Of a stretch of DNA of 64,000 nucleotides, positions 33,198 to 42,671 are shown piece after piece. The translations under genes and the position numbers were made by a program. The DNA is from JAICYJ01 sp963797565. GTDB taxonomy: Bacteria > Actinomycetota > Thermoleophilia > Gaiellales > JAICJC01. Numbering within the stretch: the first letter of the stretch is position 1; every line of letters starts with the position of its first letter. The notes beneath the pieces were generated by a model. That model was not told the DNA's origin, made no database searches, and worked only from the letters and a program-made list of their open reading frames with translations. The DNA is taken from positions 186,001-250,000 of the forward strand of contig CAWCPM010000015.1 of the NCBI GenBank assembly GCA_963797565.1, given 5' to 3'.

Positions 33198-34042
33198 TGC
33201 TGGGCGGCGTGCGCCGGGACGTAGGCGGGCGCGGGCGTTGCGTCCTTGCAGAGGGCGTCCGCGACCGCCATCGACGCCGCCTCCATCGCGTCCAGCAGCT
33301 CCGTGCTGCCCGCGCGTCCGTGCACTGAGCAGACCAGCGCACCGGTCTCGAACTCGATCGTCAGCCGCGCGCTCGCCAGGTCGACGAGCTGCACGATCAG
33401 CTCCGGTGTGAACACCCGCCGTACCACCAGCTCGCTCTCCTGATCGGCGACGAACAGCCGGTAGGCGTCGCAGAACTCCGCCGACTCCAGCTCCACCGAC
33501 CGGTCCGTGGTCAGCGCCGAGGCCAGCCCGTCGGTCAGCCGCCCCTGGCCGCGGTGCCGCGGCAAGAGCGCCAGCCGCGTCATCGACTGCAGGCCGGTCA
33601 GCGTCTCCAGCACCGTGTCCGTGTGCGGTATGCGGGTCTCGTGCACGTTTCCGTACTCGTCCACCGAGCGCTCGACGGTCTCCCAGATGAAGTGCCCGAT
33701 CCCCGCCCTGCGCCCCTCGATCTCGCCTTCGAAGCCATCCTCCAGCCGCCGCGTGTCGCCGGCTCGCAGCAGCGACGTCACCAGCGCCGCAGGCAGGTTG
33801 CGCGCCGGCTGCCAGCCGCGCCGCGCCACCCAGTCCGCGTACTCCTGCTCCTGTGCCAGACGCCCGACCGCCTGCCACGCGAGGATGCCGACCCCGCCCG
33901 CACCCAGCAGCGCGCAGGCCGCCGCGACCGGCAGGTTGTGCGTCACGAATCCACCGCCCAGCCCGCCCAGCACGGCGCCGATCGCGACCAGCGGCCAGAC
34001 CATCATGCCGGAAGTGCCGGCCGGCTCCTGAGAGGTCGTCAT
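33194..34042 (-). CDS. DUF3137-like membrane protein, first copy
   Basis: 282 residues. Two hydrophobic segments (about 13-34 and 38-58), then a soluble domain with VELESAEFCDAYRLFVADQESELVVRRVFTPELIVQLVDLA, closely matching the DUF3137 signature. It probably acts with LemA downstream. ATG 34042 lies 60 bp from the divergent ubiD-like gene. The order copy 1, copy 2, lemA, SDR on one strand looks like one transcript. Confidence 0.7.
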   Translation of the reverse strand: MTTSQEPAGTSGMMVWPLVAIGAVLGGLGGGFVTHNLPVAAACALLGAGGVGILAWQAVGRLAQEQEYADWVARRGWQPARNLPAALVTSLLRAGDTRRLEDGFEGEIEGRRAGIGHFIWETVERSVDEYGNVHETRIPHTDTVLETLTGLQSMTRLALLPRHRGQGRLTDGLASALTTDRSVELESAEFCDAYRLFVADQESELVVRRVFTPELIVQLVDLASARLTIEFETGALVCSVHGRAGSTELLDAMEAASMAVADALCKDATPAPAYVPAHAAQQ

Positions 34043-34102
34043 GCCATCCTTATCGGCCGTCGCGCCGCCGGTCCCAACCGCACCTGCATAGACTCCCGCG
34101 CG

Positions 34103-35566
34103 ATGGCGTTCACCGACCTCCGCGACTGGCTCGACCACCTGCGCCGTGAGGGCGAGCTGCACGAGGTGACGGCGCAGGTCGACCCCCACCTCGAGATCAC
34201 CGAGATCACCGATCGCGTGACCAAGGCCGGCGGCCCGGCGCTCCTGTTCCGCGACGTCAAGGGCAGCTCGCTGCCGCTCCTGATCAACCAGTTCGGCACC
34301 GAGCGGCGCACCTGCATGGCGTTCGGCGTCGACTCGCTGGATGAGCTGGGCGCGCGCATCCAGGGCGTGCTCGAGATGACGCCGCCGGAGGGCATCGGCG
34401 AGAAGATCCGCGCGCTCGGCAAGCTCAAGTCGCTGGCCGATTCGCGGCCGAAGACCGTCCGCAGCGGCCCCTGCCAGGAGGTGGTGCTCGACCCGCCCGA
34501 CCTGGACGCGCTGCCGATCATGACCTGCTGGCCCGAGGACGGCGGCCCGTTCATCACGCTGCCGGCCGTGATCACGAGGGACCCGCGCAGCGGCATGCGC
34601 AACGTCGGCATGTACCGCATCCAGAAGTTCAGTCCCGACACCACCGCCATGCACTGGCAGATCCACAAGGACGCGGCCGCCGACTGGCGCGGCATGGGCG
34701 AGCGGATGGACGTCGCCGTCGCGCTGGGGCTCGACCCGATCACCGCCTACACGGCCTCGGCGCCGCTGCCCAAGCACATCGACGAGCTGATGCTGGCAGG
34801 CTTCCTGCGCGGCGAGCCGGTGGAGCTCGTGCGCGCCCGCACCGTCGACCTGGAGGTGCCGGCCCGCGCCGAGATCGTGATCGAGGGGTACATCGCGAAG
34901 GGCGAGCTGGCCGACGAGGGCCCGTTCGGCGACCACACCGGCTACTACACCCCGGTCGAGCCGTTCCCGGTGCTGCACGTCACCGCGATCACGATGCGCC
35001 GCGACGCCATCTACCCCTCCATCATCGTCGGCGTCCCGCCCCAGGAGGACGTGTGGCTGGGCAAGGCCACGGAGCGCATGTTCCTGCCCGCGATCCGCAT
35101 GACCATGCCCGAGGTGGTCGACTACGACCTGCCCTTCCAGGGCGCGTTCCACAACCTCGCGATCGTCTCGATCAGGAAGGCGTTCCCCGGCCACGCGCGC
35201 AAGGTGATGCACGCGATCTGGGGCACCGGCCTGCTGTCGCTGACCAAGGGCGTCGTGGTCGTGGACGACTGGGTGGACGTGCACGACTACGGCCAGGTGA
35301 TGTGGCAGGCCGGCGCCAACGTCGACCCGGCCCGCGACGTGGTGCTGGCCGACGGCCCGCTCGACCACCTCGATCACGCGCCCACCAGGCAGTTCATCGG
35401 CGGCAAGATCGGGATCGACGCCACCGCCAAGTGGGAGAGCGAGGGCTATGATCGAGGCTGGCCGTCCGTGATCGAGATGAGCCCCGAGATTCGCGCGCAG
35501 GTGACCGCTCGCTGGGCCGAATATGGCATACCCGTTACAAGCACAGATGACCGGAAGGCGCGGTAG
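34103..35566 (+). CDS. UbiD family decarboxylase, probably menaquinone biosynthesis
   Basis: 487 residues, normal UbiD length. The prenyl-FMN-site segments are visible: ITRDPRSGMRNVGMYRIQ, the catalytic Glu region DEGPFGDHTGYY, and a C-terminal KIGIDATAKW. UbiD enzymes need prenylated FMN made by UbiX, which is encoded at 37972. With MqnE, MqnA, MqnC and MenG in the same 17 kb, it most likely removes the carboxylate of the naphthoate intermediate after prenylation. TAGACT (34089-34094) lies 8 nt before ATG 34103. Confidence 0.9.
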   Translation: MAFTDLRDWLDHLRREGELHEVTAQVDPHLEITEITDRVTKAGGPALLFRDVKGSSLPLLINQFGTERRTCMAFGVDSLDELGARIQGVLEMTPPEGIGEKIRALGKLKSLADSRPKTVRSGPCQEVVLDPPDLDALPIMTCWPEDGGPFITLPAVITRDPRSGMRNVGMYRIQKFSPDTTAMHWQIHKDAAADWRGMGERMDVAVALGLDPITAYTASAPLPKHIDELMLAGFLRGEPVELVRARTVDLEVPARAEIVIEGYIAKGELADEGPFGDHTGYYTPVEPFPVLHVTAITMRRDAIYPSIIVGVPPQEDVWLGKATERMFLPAIRMTMPEVVDYDLPFQGAFHNLAIVSIRKAFPGHARKVMHAIWGTGLLSLTKGVVVVDDWVDVHDYGQVMWQAGANVDPARDVVLADGPLDHLDHAPTRQFIGGKIGIDATAKWESEGYDRGWPSVIEMSPEIRAQVTARWAEYGIPVTSTDDRKAR

Positions 35567-35596
35567 TATGGCGCCGCTGCACTGACTGGAGGACCT

Positions 35597-36295
35597 GTGG
35601 CGGACACGCCCGCCGGCTCGCACGCCCACGCATACACCGCGCCGCAGGCGCCCGACTCGGCCGTCACCCGTGGCCAGTTCCTGACCCTGTCATCGGTCGG
35701 GCTGGGCGCGATGATCGGCGCCGTGATCGGGGTTCCGGCCACCGCCTACGTGCTGGCTCCGCTGACCAAGGAGGCCACCTTCAAGTCGGTCGCGCTCGGC
35801 CCGATCACCAAGTTCACGTCCGAGACGGCGTTCAAGCCGACGGCAGCCACCTACGTCGAGGATCCCGCCGAGCCGAACACCAGCGCCGGCCTGGCCTGGG
35901 TGCACTACACCGGCAAGCAGAACCACAACTGGCTGGCCACCGACGCCATGTTCGTGGTGTTCTCGAACCGCTGCATGCACCTCGGCTGCCCCGTCCTGGC
36001 AACGCCGCAGGGCTTCGCCTGCCCCTGCCACGGCGGCCAGTACGACACCCGCGGCGTGCGCACGGCGGGCCCGCCGATCCGCCCGCTCGACCGCTTCCAA
36101 TGGGAGATCCAGAAGGGCGTCCTGGTGATCACGCAGCGCTGGAGCGTCGACTACGTGAACGGCAAGCTCACCTACTTCCCGGTCAAGATGCCGGGCCAGC
36201 CCGTCCAGACGCCGGGGCCGTTCGGCGACACGGTGCCGAACGTCCTCTACCCGAACGTCACCTACACCCACGGCCCGGTCCCCAAGCCCCAGTAG
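35597..36295 (+). CDS. qcrA: Rieske iron-sulfur subunit of menaquinol-cytochrome c reductase
   Basis: 232 residues, GTG start with GGAGG 6 nt upstream. One N-terminal transmembrane helix (about 32-53) anchors the soluble Rieske domain. Cluster ligands are C126 and H128 (CMHLGC) and C142 and H145 (CPCHGG); C131 and C144 form the disulfide. It passes an electron from menaquinol to cytochrome c. Followed immediately by qcrB (3 nt) and qcrC (1-nt overlap). Confidence 0.95.
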   Translation: MADTPAGSHAHAYTAPQAPDSAVTRGQFLTLSSVGLGAMIGAVIGVPATAYVLAPLTKEATFKSVALGPITKFTSETAFKPTAATYVEDPAEPNTSAGLAWVHYTGKQNHNWLATDAMFVVFSNRCMHLGCPVLATPQGFACPCHGGQYDTRGVRTAGPPIRPLDRFQWEIQKGVLVITQRWSVDYVNGKLTYFPVKMPGQPVQTPGPFGDTVPNVLYPNVTYTHGPVPKPQ

Positions 36296-36298
36296 CCG

Positions 36299-37120
36299 AT
36301 GCCCTCGCCGATCCCGATCCCGCCGCCGCCCAGCCCCAAGCAGATGGTGCTCGCCACCGAGGACTGGGTCGAGTACCGCACGGGCTTCCCGACGCTGGTG
36401 CGCAAGTTCCTGTTCCGCAAGGTGCCGCCCACCGGCTGGTTCCACACGCTGGGCTCGTCGCTGTTGACGGTGTTCATCCTGCAGGCCGTCACCGGCTCGC
36501 TGCTGGCGATGACCTACGACCCGTCGCCGAACGGCGCCTACGAATCGATCCGCTACATCACCGACGTGCAGACGCTGGGCTGGCTGGTCCGGGGCATGCA
36601 CAAGTGGGGCGCCAGCGTGATGGTGATCCTGCTGTTCCTGCACATGGGCCGCACGTTCTTCTACGGCGCCTACAAGTACCCGCGCGAGATGACCTGGCTG
36701 ACCGGCTCGCTGATCTTCATCAGCGTGATGGGCATGGGCCTGACCGGCTACCTGCTGGTCTGGGACGAGCGCGCGTACTGGGCCTCCGTGGTCGCCATCA
36801 ACATCAACGGCACGGCGCCGGTGCTGGGGCCGTTCATCTCGAAGTTCCTGCTGGGCGGGCCGGTGATCGGCGCCCAGACCATCTCGCGCTTCTATGCCCT
36901 GCACATGCTGCTGATACCCGGCGCCATCATCGCGCTGATCTTCGTGCACATGTGGCTGGTCGTGAAGCTGGGCGTGACCCCGTGGCCGGCACGGCCGCCC
37001 GAGCCGGAGCCGGCTCCCGCCTATGAGCCGCAGCCCCAGCAGCACCTGGACGCGCCCGTCGAGGTGCCGGTGACGGCCGCCGCCGAGCAGCGTGAGGTGC
37101 AGGAAGTCGGGGGAGATTAG
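36299..37120 (+). CDS. qcrB: Cytochrome b subunit (b6-like) of menaquinol-cytochrome c reductase
   Basis: 273 residues; the first 225 form four transmembrane helices, as in cytochrome b6. The heme ligands are H101 and H115 in helix B and H202 and H217 in helix D. The C-terminal 50 residues are Pro/Glu-rich and not part of the family core. It is the short form: the helices normally at the C-terminus of full-length cytochrome b are on the next gene. ATG is 3 nt after the qcrA stop. Confidence 0.95.
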   Translation: MPSPIPIPPPPSPKQMVLATEDWVEYRTGFPTLVRKFLFRKVPPTGWFHTLGSSLLTVFILQAVTGSLLAMTYDPSPNGAYESIRYITDVQTLGWLVRGMHKWGASVMVILLFLHMGRTFFYGAYKYPREMTWLTGSLIFISVMGMGLTGYLLVWDERAYWASVVAININGTAPVLGPFISKFLLGGPVIGAQTISRFYALHMLLIPGAIIALIFVHMWLVVKLGVTPWPARPPEPEPAPAYEPQPQQHLDAPVEVPVTAAAEQREVQEVGGD

Positions 37121-37944
37121 TGGCGCGCAAGGTCATCAACCGGCGCGTCCGCTACGAGACCGAGCACGCGGCCCAGAAGCGGGAGGGCCACGCCTTCTTC
37201 CCCTACGCCATGTTCCACGACGTGGTCGTGAACCTGCTGGTCGTGCTGATCATCGTGGTGATGGCGGTGGTCTGGCACGCCACGGCCGGGCCGATCAACG
37301 CATCCCATGTGACCGGCACCAACGGCTGGCTCGGGGCGCTGTACGAGAACAAGGCCAACCCGGCGGTGGCCCAGACCGAGCCGCGGCCGGAGTGGTACTT
37401 CCTGTTCCTGTTCGAGCTGCTGCGGGTCTTCAAGCAGCCATGGCAGCTGATCTTCGCCACCATCATCATCCCCACGCTGATGATGGTGCTGCTGATCGCC
37501 TGGCCGTTCCTCGACACGGGCCGCGACCGGCGGCTCTCGCGGCGCCCGGCCGGGGTAGCGCTGGGCCTGGCAACGCCGGCGGTGCTGATCGCGCTGACGC
37601 TCGCCGGCGCCTCGGCGCCAGGCGCCATCTCCGGCGCCAACATCAGCAAGAACCCCGCGATCAACGCGCTGCCCGGCTCGCAGCTGATCGCCGATGCCGC
37701 CTGCGCGACCTGCCACACGTTCCCGACCGGCGGGGCCTCCGGACCAGGCTCGTCGCTGGCCAACGGCTCGGCCATGTTCAACACGAACCAGAAGGAGCTG
37801 TCGGACTGGATCGGGCACCTGGCCCACCAATCCACCAGCATGCCCGCCTTCGACCAGTCCTTCAACCAGCAGCAGATCGACCAGATCGCCCAGGTGATCG
37901 CGTCGCTCAAGACCGACAGCGTGCAGCCGCTGGGCGGCAGCTAG
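37120..37944 (+). CDS. qcrC: Subunit IV-cytochrome c fusion of menaquinol-cytochrome c reductase
   Basis: 274 residues. The first half has three helices with the quinol-site motif PEWY at 90-93, equal to subunit IV of b6f complexes. The second half is a c-type cytochrome with CxxCH at C195-C198-H199 and a probable distal ligand M241. This fused form is known from Bacillus-type bc complexes. GTG 37120 overlaps the qcrB stop by 1 nt. Together qcrABC make a full bc complex for menaquinol. Confidence 0.94.
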   Translation: MARKVINRRVRYETEHAAQKREGHAFFPYAMFHDVVVNLLVVLIIVVMAVVWHATAGPINASHVTGTNGWLGALYENKANPAVAQTEPRPEWYFLFLFELLRVFKQPWQLIFATIIIPTLMMVLLIAWPFLDTGRDRRLSRRPAGVALGLATPAVLIALTLAGASAPGAISGANISKNPAINALPGSQLIADAACATCHTFPTGGASGPGSSLANGSAMFNTNQKELSDWIGHLAHQSTSMPAFDQSFNQQQIDQIAQVIASLKTDSVQPLGGS

Positions 37945-37971
37945 CCGCGTTTAGCAGTTAGGCTCCCGCCC

Positions 37972-38580
37972 ATGCGAGTCATGCTCGGCATCACCGGGGC
38001 CTCCGGCGCGCCCTACGCGGCCCGCATCCTGCGCGCCCTCTCCGACCACGGCGCCGACGTCGGCGTCTGCGCCTCCGCCGCCGGCCGCCAGGTGATCGCG
38101 CTCGAGATCTACGGCGACCGCGGCATGGACGGCGGCGATGCGCTGGAGCGGTTCGTGGCCGACCACGGCAGCGCCGACACTCGTATCTGGGCGGAGCGCG
38201 ACTACTCGGCGCCCTACGCCTCGGGCAGCTCGCGCACCGACGCGGTGATCGTCTGCCCCTGCTCGATGGCGTCGATCGGCACGATCGTGGCCGGCGCCGA
38301 AGCCAACCTGATCCACCGTGCCGCCGGCGTGCAGCTGAAGGAGCGTCGCAAGCTGGTGGTGGTGCCGCGGGAGACGCCGCTGTCGTCGATCCACCTCGAG
38401 AACCTGCTGCGGCTGCGAAACGCCGGCGCCGACGTGATCGCGGCGATGCCGGCCTTCTACCACCTGCCGCAGACCATCGACGACCTGGTCGCCTTCGTGG
38501 CCGGACGGGTGCTGGACTCGATCGGCGTCGATGTGACCCTGCACGAGCGCTGGGGCGAGTCGCAGGTGGGTGCGCCGTGA
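37972..38580 (+). CDS. ubiX: UbiX family flavin prenyltransferase
   Basis: 202 residues. The FMN-binding start LGITGASGAPYAARIL, the SSRTDAVIVCPCSMASIGTIVAGAEANLIHRAA segment and PRETPLSSIHLENLLRL are diagnostic. It joins a dimethylallyl group to FMN, giving the cofactor for the UbiD-like enzyme at 34103. TAGGCT (37959-37964) lies 7 nt before ATG 37972, so it has its own leaderless-type promoter after the qcr genes. It overlaps menG by GTGA. Confidence 0.93.
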   Translation: MRVMLGITGASGAPYAARILRALSDHGADVGVCASAAGRQVIALEIYGDRGMDGGDALERFVADHGSADTRIWAERDYSAPYASGSSRTDAVIVCPCSMASIGTIVAGAEANLIHRAAGVQLKERRKLVVVPRETPLSSIHLENLLRLRNAGADVIAAMPAFYHLPQTIDDLVAFVAGRVLDSIGVDVTLHERWGESQVGAP

Positions 38581-39263
38581 CCCTCCAGCCCGAGCGCGTC
38601 CGCGACATGTTCGATCGCATCTCGCCCAGCTACGACCGCATGAACCTGCTGATGTCGATGGGTCGCGACGGGCGCTGGCGGCGGCTGGGCGTGCGCGCTT
38701 CCGGCGCGCAGCCGGGCGATGCCGCGCTCGACGTCTGCTGCGGCACCGGCGACTTCGCCGTGGAGCTTCGGCGCGCGGTGGGGCCGTCCGGCCGCGTGGT
38801 CGGGCTCGACTTCTCGCCGCAGATGCTGGAGATGGCGCGGCGCAAGTGCAGCGCCGTCGAGTGGTTGCAGGGAGACGCCCTTGCGCTCCCGTTCGCAGAC
38901 GGCGAGTTCGCCACGGCCTGCGTCGGCTTCGGCGTGCGCAACCTGTCCGACCACCGCCGCGGCTTCGCCGAGATGGCGCGCGTCGTTCGCCCCGGCGGCC
39001 GCGTCGTGTGCCTGGAGATGAGCACGCCCGCGGCGCCGATCCGGCCCTTCTCCCAGCTCTGGACGGATCGCGGAGTGCCGGTGCTGGGGCGGATCGTGGC
39101 CCGCGACCCCGAGGCGTACAGCTACCTGCCGGAGTCGGTGCACCGGTTCCCTCCGGCTCGTGAGCTGGCCGCGATCATGCGCGAGTCCGGCCTGGTCGAC
39201 GTCGGGTACCGCCGGCTGATGATGGGCGTGGTCGCCCTGCACGTGGGGACGGTGCCTGGGTGA
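38577..39263 (+). CDS. menG: Demethylmenaquinone methyltransferase (UbiE/MenG)
   Basis: 228 residues. The start MFDRISPSYDRMNLLMSMGRDGRWRR is the UbiE signature; ALDVCCGTGDFAVEL binds SAM, and GFGVRNLSDHRRGFAEMARVVRPGGR follows. It adds the last methyl group to make menaquinone. GTG 38577 overlaps ubiX and its own stop overlaps the polyprenyl synthase start, so three quinone genes are coupled. Confidence 0.94.
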   Translation: MTLQPERVRDMFDRISPSYDRMNLLMSMGRDGRWRRLGVRASGAQPGDAALDVCCGTGDFAVELRRAVGPSGRVVGLDFSPQMLEMARRKCSAVEWLQGDALALPFADGEFATACVGFGVRNLSDHRRGFAEMARVVRPGGRVVCLEMSTPAAPIRPFSQLWTDRGVPVLGRIVARDPEAYSYLPESVHRFPPARELAAIMRESGLVDVGYRRLMMGVVALHVGTVPG

Positions 39264-40211
39264 GCCTGGCCACCTCGGCGCACCAGGCCTTCGCCGAGCG
39301 GGTCGAGGAGCGGCTGGAGCAGGTCGGTGGCGACCGATCCGGGCGCCGTTGCCAGGGCCGGCGCCCAGACGCTTCGCTCCGGCGGCAAGCGGCTGCGCCC
39401 GCTGCTGGTCTCGATGTGCGCCACCGACGCGGCCCGTGGTGGCGACGATCTGGTGCGGGCCGGCTGCGCCGTCGAGCTGGTGCACATGGCGACGCTGGTG
39501 CACGACGACGTCCTGGACGCGGCGCCGCTTCGCCGCGGCCATCCCACCGTCTGGCGCACCGACGGCCGCGGGCTGGCCACGGCCACCGGCGACCACCTGT
39601 TCGCGCGCGCCTTTGCCGAGCTGACCGCGACCGGCGACATGCCGGCCGTCGCGATCCTGGCAGACGCCTGCCTCGGCCTGGCCCGCGGCGAGATCCTGCA
39701 GCGGCACCAGGCCGGCGACCCGAGCGTCACGGTCGAGGGCTACCTGGAGCGATGCACGCTCAAGACCGGCCGCCTGTTCTCGGCCGCGGCGCGGCTGGGG
39801 GCTCGCTTCTCGCAGCTGTCCGCAGACGACGCGGCGGCGCTGGGCCGCTTCGCCGAGGCGCTGGGCCTGGCCTTCCAGATCGCCGACGACGTGCTCGACT
39901 GCGACGGCGACCCGGACACCACCGGCAAGCCGCTCGGCACCGACCTGCTGGACGGCACGGTCACGCTGCCGCTGCTGGTGGCCGCCCGTCGTGACCCTCA
40001 GGTGGCGGCCGTGATCGCCCGAGGCGCCCGGCCCGACGACGTGCTGCCGACGCTGGCGCGGGTCGTGAGAAGCGGCGCCGTGGCCGCCGCCCGCGCCGAG
40101 GCCCAGCGGCTGGCCGAGCGGGCCACGGCCGAGCTGGATGCCGTCAGCGCTCCGGTTGACACGGGAGCATTGCGCGAGGCGGTGCTGCTTGCCTCCGACC
40201 GCAGCGCATAG
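39260..40211 (+). CDS. Polyprenyl diphosphate synthase, frame break near the start
   Basis: The main frame (39327-40211, 294 residues) has both aspartate motifs, DDVLD in LVHDDVLDAAPLRRG and in IADDVLDCDGD, plus GGKRLRP and LKTGRLFSAA, so it makes a long prenyl chain, most likely the menaquinone tail. The natural start is GTG 39260, overlapping menG as GTGA and coding SLATSAHQAFAERVEERLEQV, but this is one base out of frame. Removing one G near 39322 joins the two. If the break is real, translation from GTG 39327 lacks the first helix. Confidence 0.88.
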
Positions 40212-40220
40212 CCCGGCGAT

Positions 40221-41520
40221 CTACGTGAACGTGCGGGTGTAGGGCGCTCCGGACAGGAGCGCTCGCTGGGCCACGCCGTCGATGATCGTGTCGAATCGCA
40301 GCCGCTCGGGCGACCAGTCCCGCTCGCCGACCCGGAAGTCGCCGCCCGCGAGCGGTGTCAACGGCGTCCGCTCGTCGCTCAGGTGGTCGCAGACCCATCG
40401 CAGCCCGCCCTCCTTCGCCACCACCCGGAAGTTGGTCAGCCAGGCGTTGTGCGCCCGGTAGTGGCCGAGGAACGGCCGCCATTGCTCCGGGCAGGAGCCA
40501 TCGTCCTCCAGCGGCTCGGCCAGCTCCAGCGCGAACGGCTCGGGCTCGCCGCCGGCGGCCAGCGCCAGCCCCGCCCTGGCCATGGCCGTGCCGCCCATGT
40601 ACCCGCAGGCCATCGCCACCGCGCCGAGCCCGTCGTACGTGGCCACCATCAGCGAGCCGGTGCCGATCATGCCGCCGCCGTGGCCGAAATCCTCCGGGCC
40701 GATCCGGATGCCGTAGCCGTAGTGATCGCCCTCGTCGTCCTGGTCGACCTCGACGTGGGGCGCCAGCATGGCCGCCCAGCGATCGGCCGCGAGCAACCGT
40801 TCGTCGCGGGTCATCAGCGCCCGCAGGTAGATCGCGAGATCGCCCCCGCTCGAGCAGACGCAGCCGTCGGCCTCGGCGCTGTCGATCCAGGTGGCCGGCA
40901 CCAGCCCGTGCTCCGGCCGCCAGGGCCGATCGTCGAAGGCCGGCACGGTGGCCTGGGCCAGCCGCGGCCGCATCTCCTGCACGATCCACGGCTCGGATTC
41001 GTTCATGCCCAGGCGCTCCAGGATCAGCTCCGACACCAGCTGCGGGTAGCTCTGGCCGGTGACCCGCTCGAGCACCAACCCCACCACGCGATAGCCCACG
41101 TTCGAGTACCAGAAGTGCTCCCCGGGGGCGAAGCCGACCGCGGTGTCCGCCAGCGCCACGACGTCGTAGTTGGATCCGGTCGCGATCTCCGCGCCCTGGA
41201 TCAGGCCGGAGGAGTGGGTCAGCAGGTGGTGCAGCGTGATCGGCGCGTTCATCCCGCCCACGGCGAACCACGGCAGCACGTCGGTGACCGGCGCGTGCAG
41301 GTCGATCAGGCCCCGCTCGACCAGCTGCAGCGCCACGATCGCAGTGAACGATTTGCCGATCGAGCCGAACTGGAACATCGAGCCGTCGTGGGCGCCGTAG
41401 GTGCGCGCGGCCAGCGTCCGCTCTCCGTCGGTGACCGCCACCGCCATCGATGAGGCGGCGCCGGTTGCGAGCACCGTCTCGGCGTAGGCGTCCAGCCTGT
41501 CTGCGAGCTCGTTCCGCCAC
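40221..41520 (-). CDS. Serine hydrolase of the beta-lactamase class C/esterase family
   Basis: About 430 residues. The active-site SxxK is SIGK in FGSIGKSFTAI, the Tyr motif is YSNVGY, and the third motif HGGG lies in FGHGGGMIG, so catalysis is plausible. A C-terminal domain of about 110 residues follows. Substrate unknown (peptide, ester or D-amino acid). The start is disturbed: TAGGCT (complement of 41527-41532) predicts GTG 41520, which is one base out of frame with the body; an extra G after it would explain this. The first in-frame ATG (41447) is too late. Confidence 0.82.
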
Positions 41521-41561
41521 CGCGCCAGCCTACCGAGTTCCGCGAGTAGACTGACGCCTGC

Positions 41562-42671
41562 ATGGCCACCGCCGCCCGTCTGGACACGCTCGCCGAGATC
41601 CGCGAGAAGGTGCTCGCCAACGAGCGCCTCGACTTCGACGACGGCGTAACGCTGCTCGAGACCGACGATCTCACCGGCCTCGGCGAGCTGGCCGACACCG
41701 CCCGGCGCCTGCGCGGCGGCACCGACGAGGTGTTCTTCGTCAACAACCTGTACCTGAACTTCACGAACGTGTGCCGCGTGAAGTGCAAGTTCTGCGCGTT
41801 CGCGGTCACCGGCAAGCAGCCATCCGCCTACACCTGGGAGATCGACAAGCTCGTGGAGCACGCCGTCGAGGTGCACGACCGCGAGCAGTACAGCGAGATC
41901 CACATGGTCGGAGGCGAGAACCCGCACCTGGAGTACAGCTACTACATCGACCTCACGCGGGAGCTGCACAACGCGCTGCCCGACGTGCACCTGAAGCTCT
42001 ACACGGCGTCCGAGATCCACCACATGCACAAGCTCTCGGGGCTGCCGCACGCGCAGATCCTGGCCGAGCTGCAGGCGGTGGGGCTGGGCTCGCTGCCGGG
42101 CGGCGGCGCCGAGGTGTTCGCCGACCGGGTGCGGCGTCTGGTGGCCCCGGGCAAGGAGCACCCCGACAACTGGATCGCGACCCACCGCGCCGCCCACGGA
42201 ATCGGCATGCCCACGCACTGCACGATGCTCTACGGGCACGTCGAGAACTACGAGGAGCGGGTCGACCACTGGATGCGGCTGCGCGACCTGCAGGACGAGA
42301 CCGGTGGCTTCCTGGCCTTCGTGCCGCTGCCCTTCCACCCCGAGAACACGGTCTTCCAGCGCCGCGGCTGGCGCTTCTCGACCGGCTATGACGACCTCAA
42401 GATGGTGGCCGCCTCGCGGCTGATGCTGGACAACATCCCCAACATCAAGGCCTACTGGATCATGCTCTCGACGCCGCTGGCGCAGGTCGCCCTGCACTAC
42501 GGCGCCAACGACATCCAGGGCACCGTCATGGAGGAGCAGATCGCCCACGCGGCGGGCGCCGTCACGCCCCAGGAGGAGAAGGTGCAGAGCCTGGTGACGC
42601 TGATCCGCGACGCCGGCCGGATCCCCGTGCAGCGCGACACGCTGTACAACGTGGTGCGCACGTTTGCTTAG
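41562..42671 (+). CDS. mqnE: Aminofutalosine synthase
   Basis: 369 residues, radical SAM enzyme. The cluster cysteines are C71, C75 and C78 in VCRVKCKFCAF, after the FFVNNLYLNFTN segment typical of MqnE. It joins 3-[(1-carboxyvinyl)oxy]benzoate to the SAM-derived adenosyl group to form aminofutalosine. The following gene mqnA makes its substrate. TAGACT (41547-41552) lies 9 nt before ATG 41562. Distinction from MqnC rests on sequence pattern and on the separate MqnC at 49326. Confidence 0.93.
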   Translation: MATAARLDTLAEIREKVLANERLDFDDGVTLLETDDLTGLGELADTARRLRGGTDEVFFVNNLYLNFTNVCRVKCKFCAFAVTGKQPSAYTWEIDKLVEHAVEVHDREQYSEIHMVGGENPHLEYSYYIDLTRELHNALPDVHLKLYTASEIHHMHKLSGLPHAQILAELQAVGLGSLPGGGAEVFADRVRRLVAPGKEHPDNWIATHRAAHGIGMPTHCTMLYGHVENYEERVDHWMRLRDLQDETGGFLAFVPLPFHPENTVFQRRGWRFSTGYDDLKMVAASRLMLDNIPNIKAYWIMLSTPLAQVALHYGANDIQGTVMEEQIAHAAGAVTPQEEKVQSLVTLIRDAGRIPVQRDTLYNVVRTFA

